Positions 63,350 to 64,000 of a stretch of DNA of 64,000 bases are shown here, piece after piece. Source of the DNA: an uncultured bacterium (GTDB lineage: Bacteria; Spirochaetota; Leptospiria; Leptospirales; Leptonemataceae); NCBI GenBank assembly GCA_937928085.1, contig CALFVU010000004.1, positions 62,001 to 126,000 of the forward strand, in the 5' to 3' direction. Numbering within the stretch: the first letter of the stretch is position 1; every line of letters begins with the position of its first letter. The notes under the pieces were generated by a model. It worked only from the letters and a program-made list of their open reading frames with translations, ran no database searches and was not told the DNA's origin. A program made the translations under genes and the position numbers.

Positions 63350-64000
63350 TTATAAATGAAAAAGAATTTCATCTTCTAATAATAATTGAGAAACATCTCT
63401 TCTAAGAAATAAATCTATGTTTAATCTAGCTCGATTTGGTAGAATTTGATTTTGTATAGCATATTCAACAGATTTATAATAATATTCTAAACCTTGTTGT
63501 TGTAACTCTTCTATTTTATATTTGGGGAATCGCTTTTGATTCTCTTGTGCTAAAGATTCATAAATAGTACCTAAATTATTGTAAACATTATAAAGTAATT
63601 TTTTTTCTAGATCAGTTAGTTTTTGTTTCGAAATTAATAAATCTTTGGCTAATAAAAAAAAATTCAATGCTTGCTTATTTTGCTTACTGTAAAAAGATGC
63701 ATTGCCTAAAGCTACATAAAAATTTGGGCTTTCTAGTATTTTCCCATCATCTATTTTTAACCAATTATGCAATGCAGATTGAAAATTTCCATTTATATAC
63801 TCGATAACACCTTGCCTGAAGTAAGATTCAAAAAGTTTTTTTTGATCCGTCAATTCTTTTATTGCAAGCTGATTATATTCTTCTGTACTGTTGATTTCTT
63901 TTACTAAATTTTGAAATTGTTCACTAGGTTCATTTAGCGAAACAACAGGAGGAACCAATGCATTTTTGTACTTTTCAAATATTGTACTGACTAATTCATA
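63350..64000 (-). CDS. TPR-repeat protein, 5' part outside the window
   Basis: The frame is open to the right edge; the TTG near 63958 is an internal codon, since codons for YELVSTIFEKYKNA precede it without a stop. The visible ~216 residues contain TPR-like helices (FRQGVIEYINGNFQSALHNW, ALGNASFYSKQNKQALNFF, YNNLGTIYESLAQENQKRF) and a C-terminal LLLEDEILFHL. Likely a scaffold or envelope-associated protein; no family name. Confidence 0.7.
   Translation of the reverse strand, partial: YELVSTIFEKYKNALVPPVVSLNEPSEQFQNLVKEINSTEEYNQLAIKELTDQKKLFESYFRQGVIEYINGNFQSALHNWLKIDDGKILESPNFYVALGNASFYSKQNKQALNFFLLAKDLLISKQKLTDLEKKLLYNVYNNLGTIYESLAQENQKRFPKYKIEELQQQGLEYYYKSVEYAIQNQILPNRARLNIDLFLRRDVSQLLLEDEILFHL

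Overview
The window looks like a chromosomal segment of a strongly AT-rich spirochaete, most likely in the Leptospiraceae/Leptospirales. The evidence is family content rather than any marker RNA: a DUF1564-type protein (a family I know only from Leptospira and relatives), a tandem Hsp20 pair, a plant-plastid-type ferredoxin-NADP reductase ending in Tyr, an ExbB-ExbD-ExbD-TonB set, a ferredoxin-adenylate cyclase, and a dihydropteroate synthase of the Sul1/Sul2-like lineage. No rRNA, tRNA, CRISPR array, insertion sequence or prophage was seen. Genes are tightly packed on both strands, with many 4-base ATGA overlaps. Because the DNA is so A+T rich, promoter boxes cannot be told from background by eye, so none is called; starts were chosen by ATG plus Shine-Dalgarno where possible.

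Left part (1-10.5 kb): the 3' end of a methylmalonyl-CoA mutase small subunit enters from the left edge. A minus-strand PDZ lipoprotein-nadC-TPR group follows, then a small HTH protein with a Lys/Thr tail. Next is a minus-strand run of Na+ symporter, a previously missed 51-residue MetS-like partner, a crotonase-fold protein without catalytic Glu, a glycosyltransferase and MltG. On the plus strand lie a His-rich coiled-coil lipoprotein, gcvT and two hsp20 genes.

Middle (10.5-41 kb): mostly housekeeping genes (mnmA, prfB, uppP, sod, uvrB, rlmB-like, cysS, avtA), mixed with envelope and membrane proteins. Also here are a biotin-dependent carboxylase subunit, an HDAC-family deacetylase, a zinc phospholipase C/S1-P1-type secreted enzyme, and a three-domain protein joining [2Fe-2S] ferredoxin, class III cyclase and YceI.

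Right part (41-64 kb): a plus-strand run ilvD-ecm-meaB-ddl-galK-alpha-galactosidase links branched-chain/acyl-CoA mutase chemistry and galactoside use. After a 0.7 kb apparently decayed gap come the TonB energiser operon, Sul-like folP, a lipoprotein hydrolase, DUF1564, and a PIG-L deacetylase coupled to a divergent BshC-like protein. Last are UbiB kinase, a CymR-like Rrf2 regulator, a glycosyltransferase, a phosphoesterase and a TPR gene running off the right edge.

Most interesting for follow-up are the PIG-L/BshC-like pair (possible low-molecular-weight thiol pathway), the ferredoxin-cyclase-YceI fusion, the Sul-like FolP, and the lipoprotein with three exactly heptad-spaced histidine triads.
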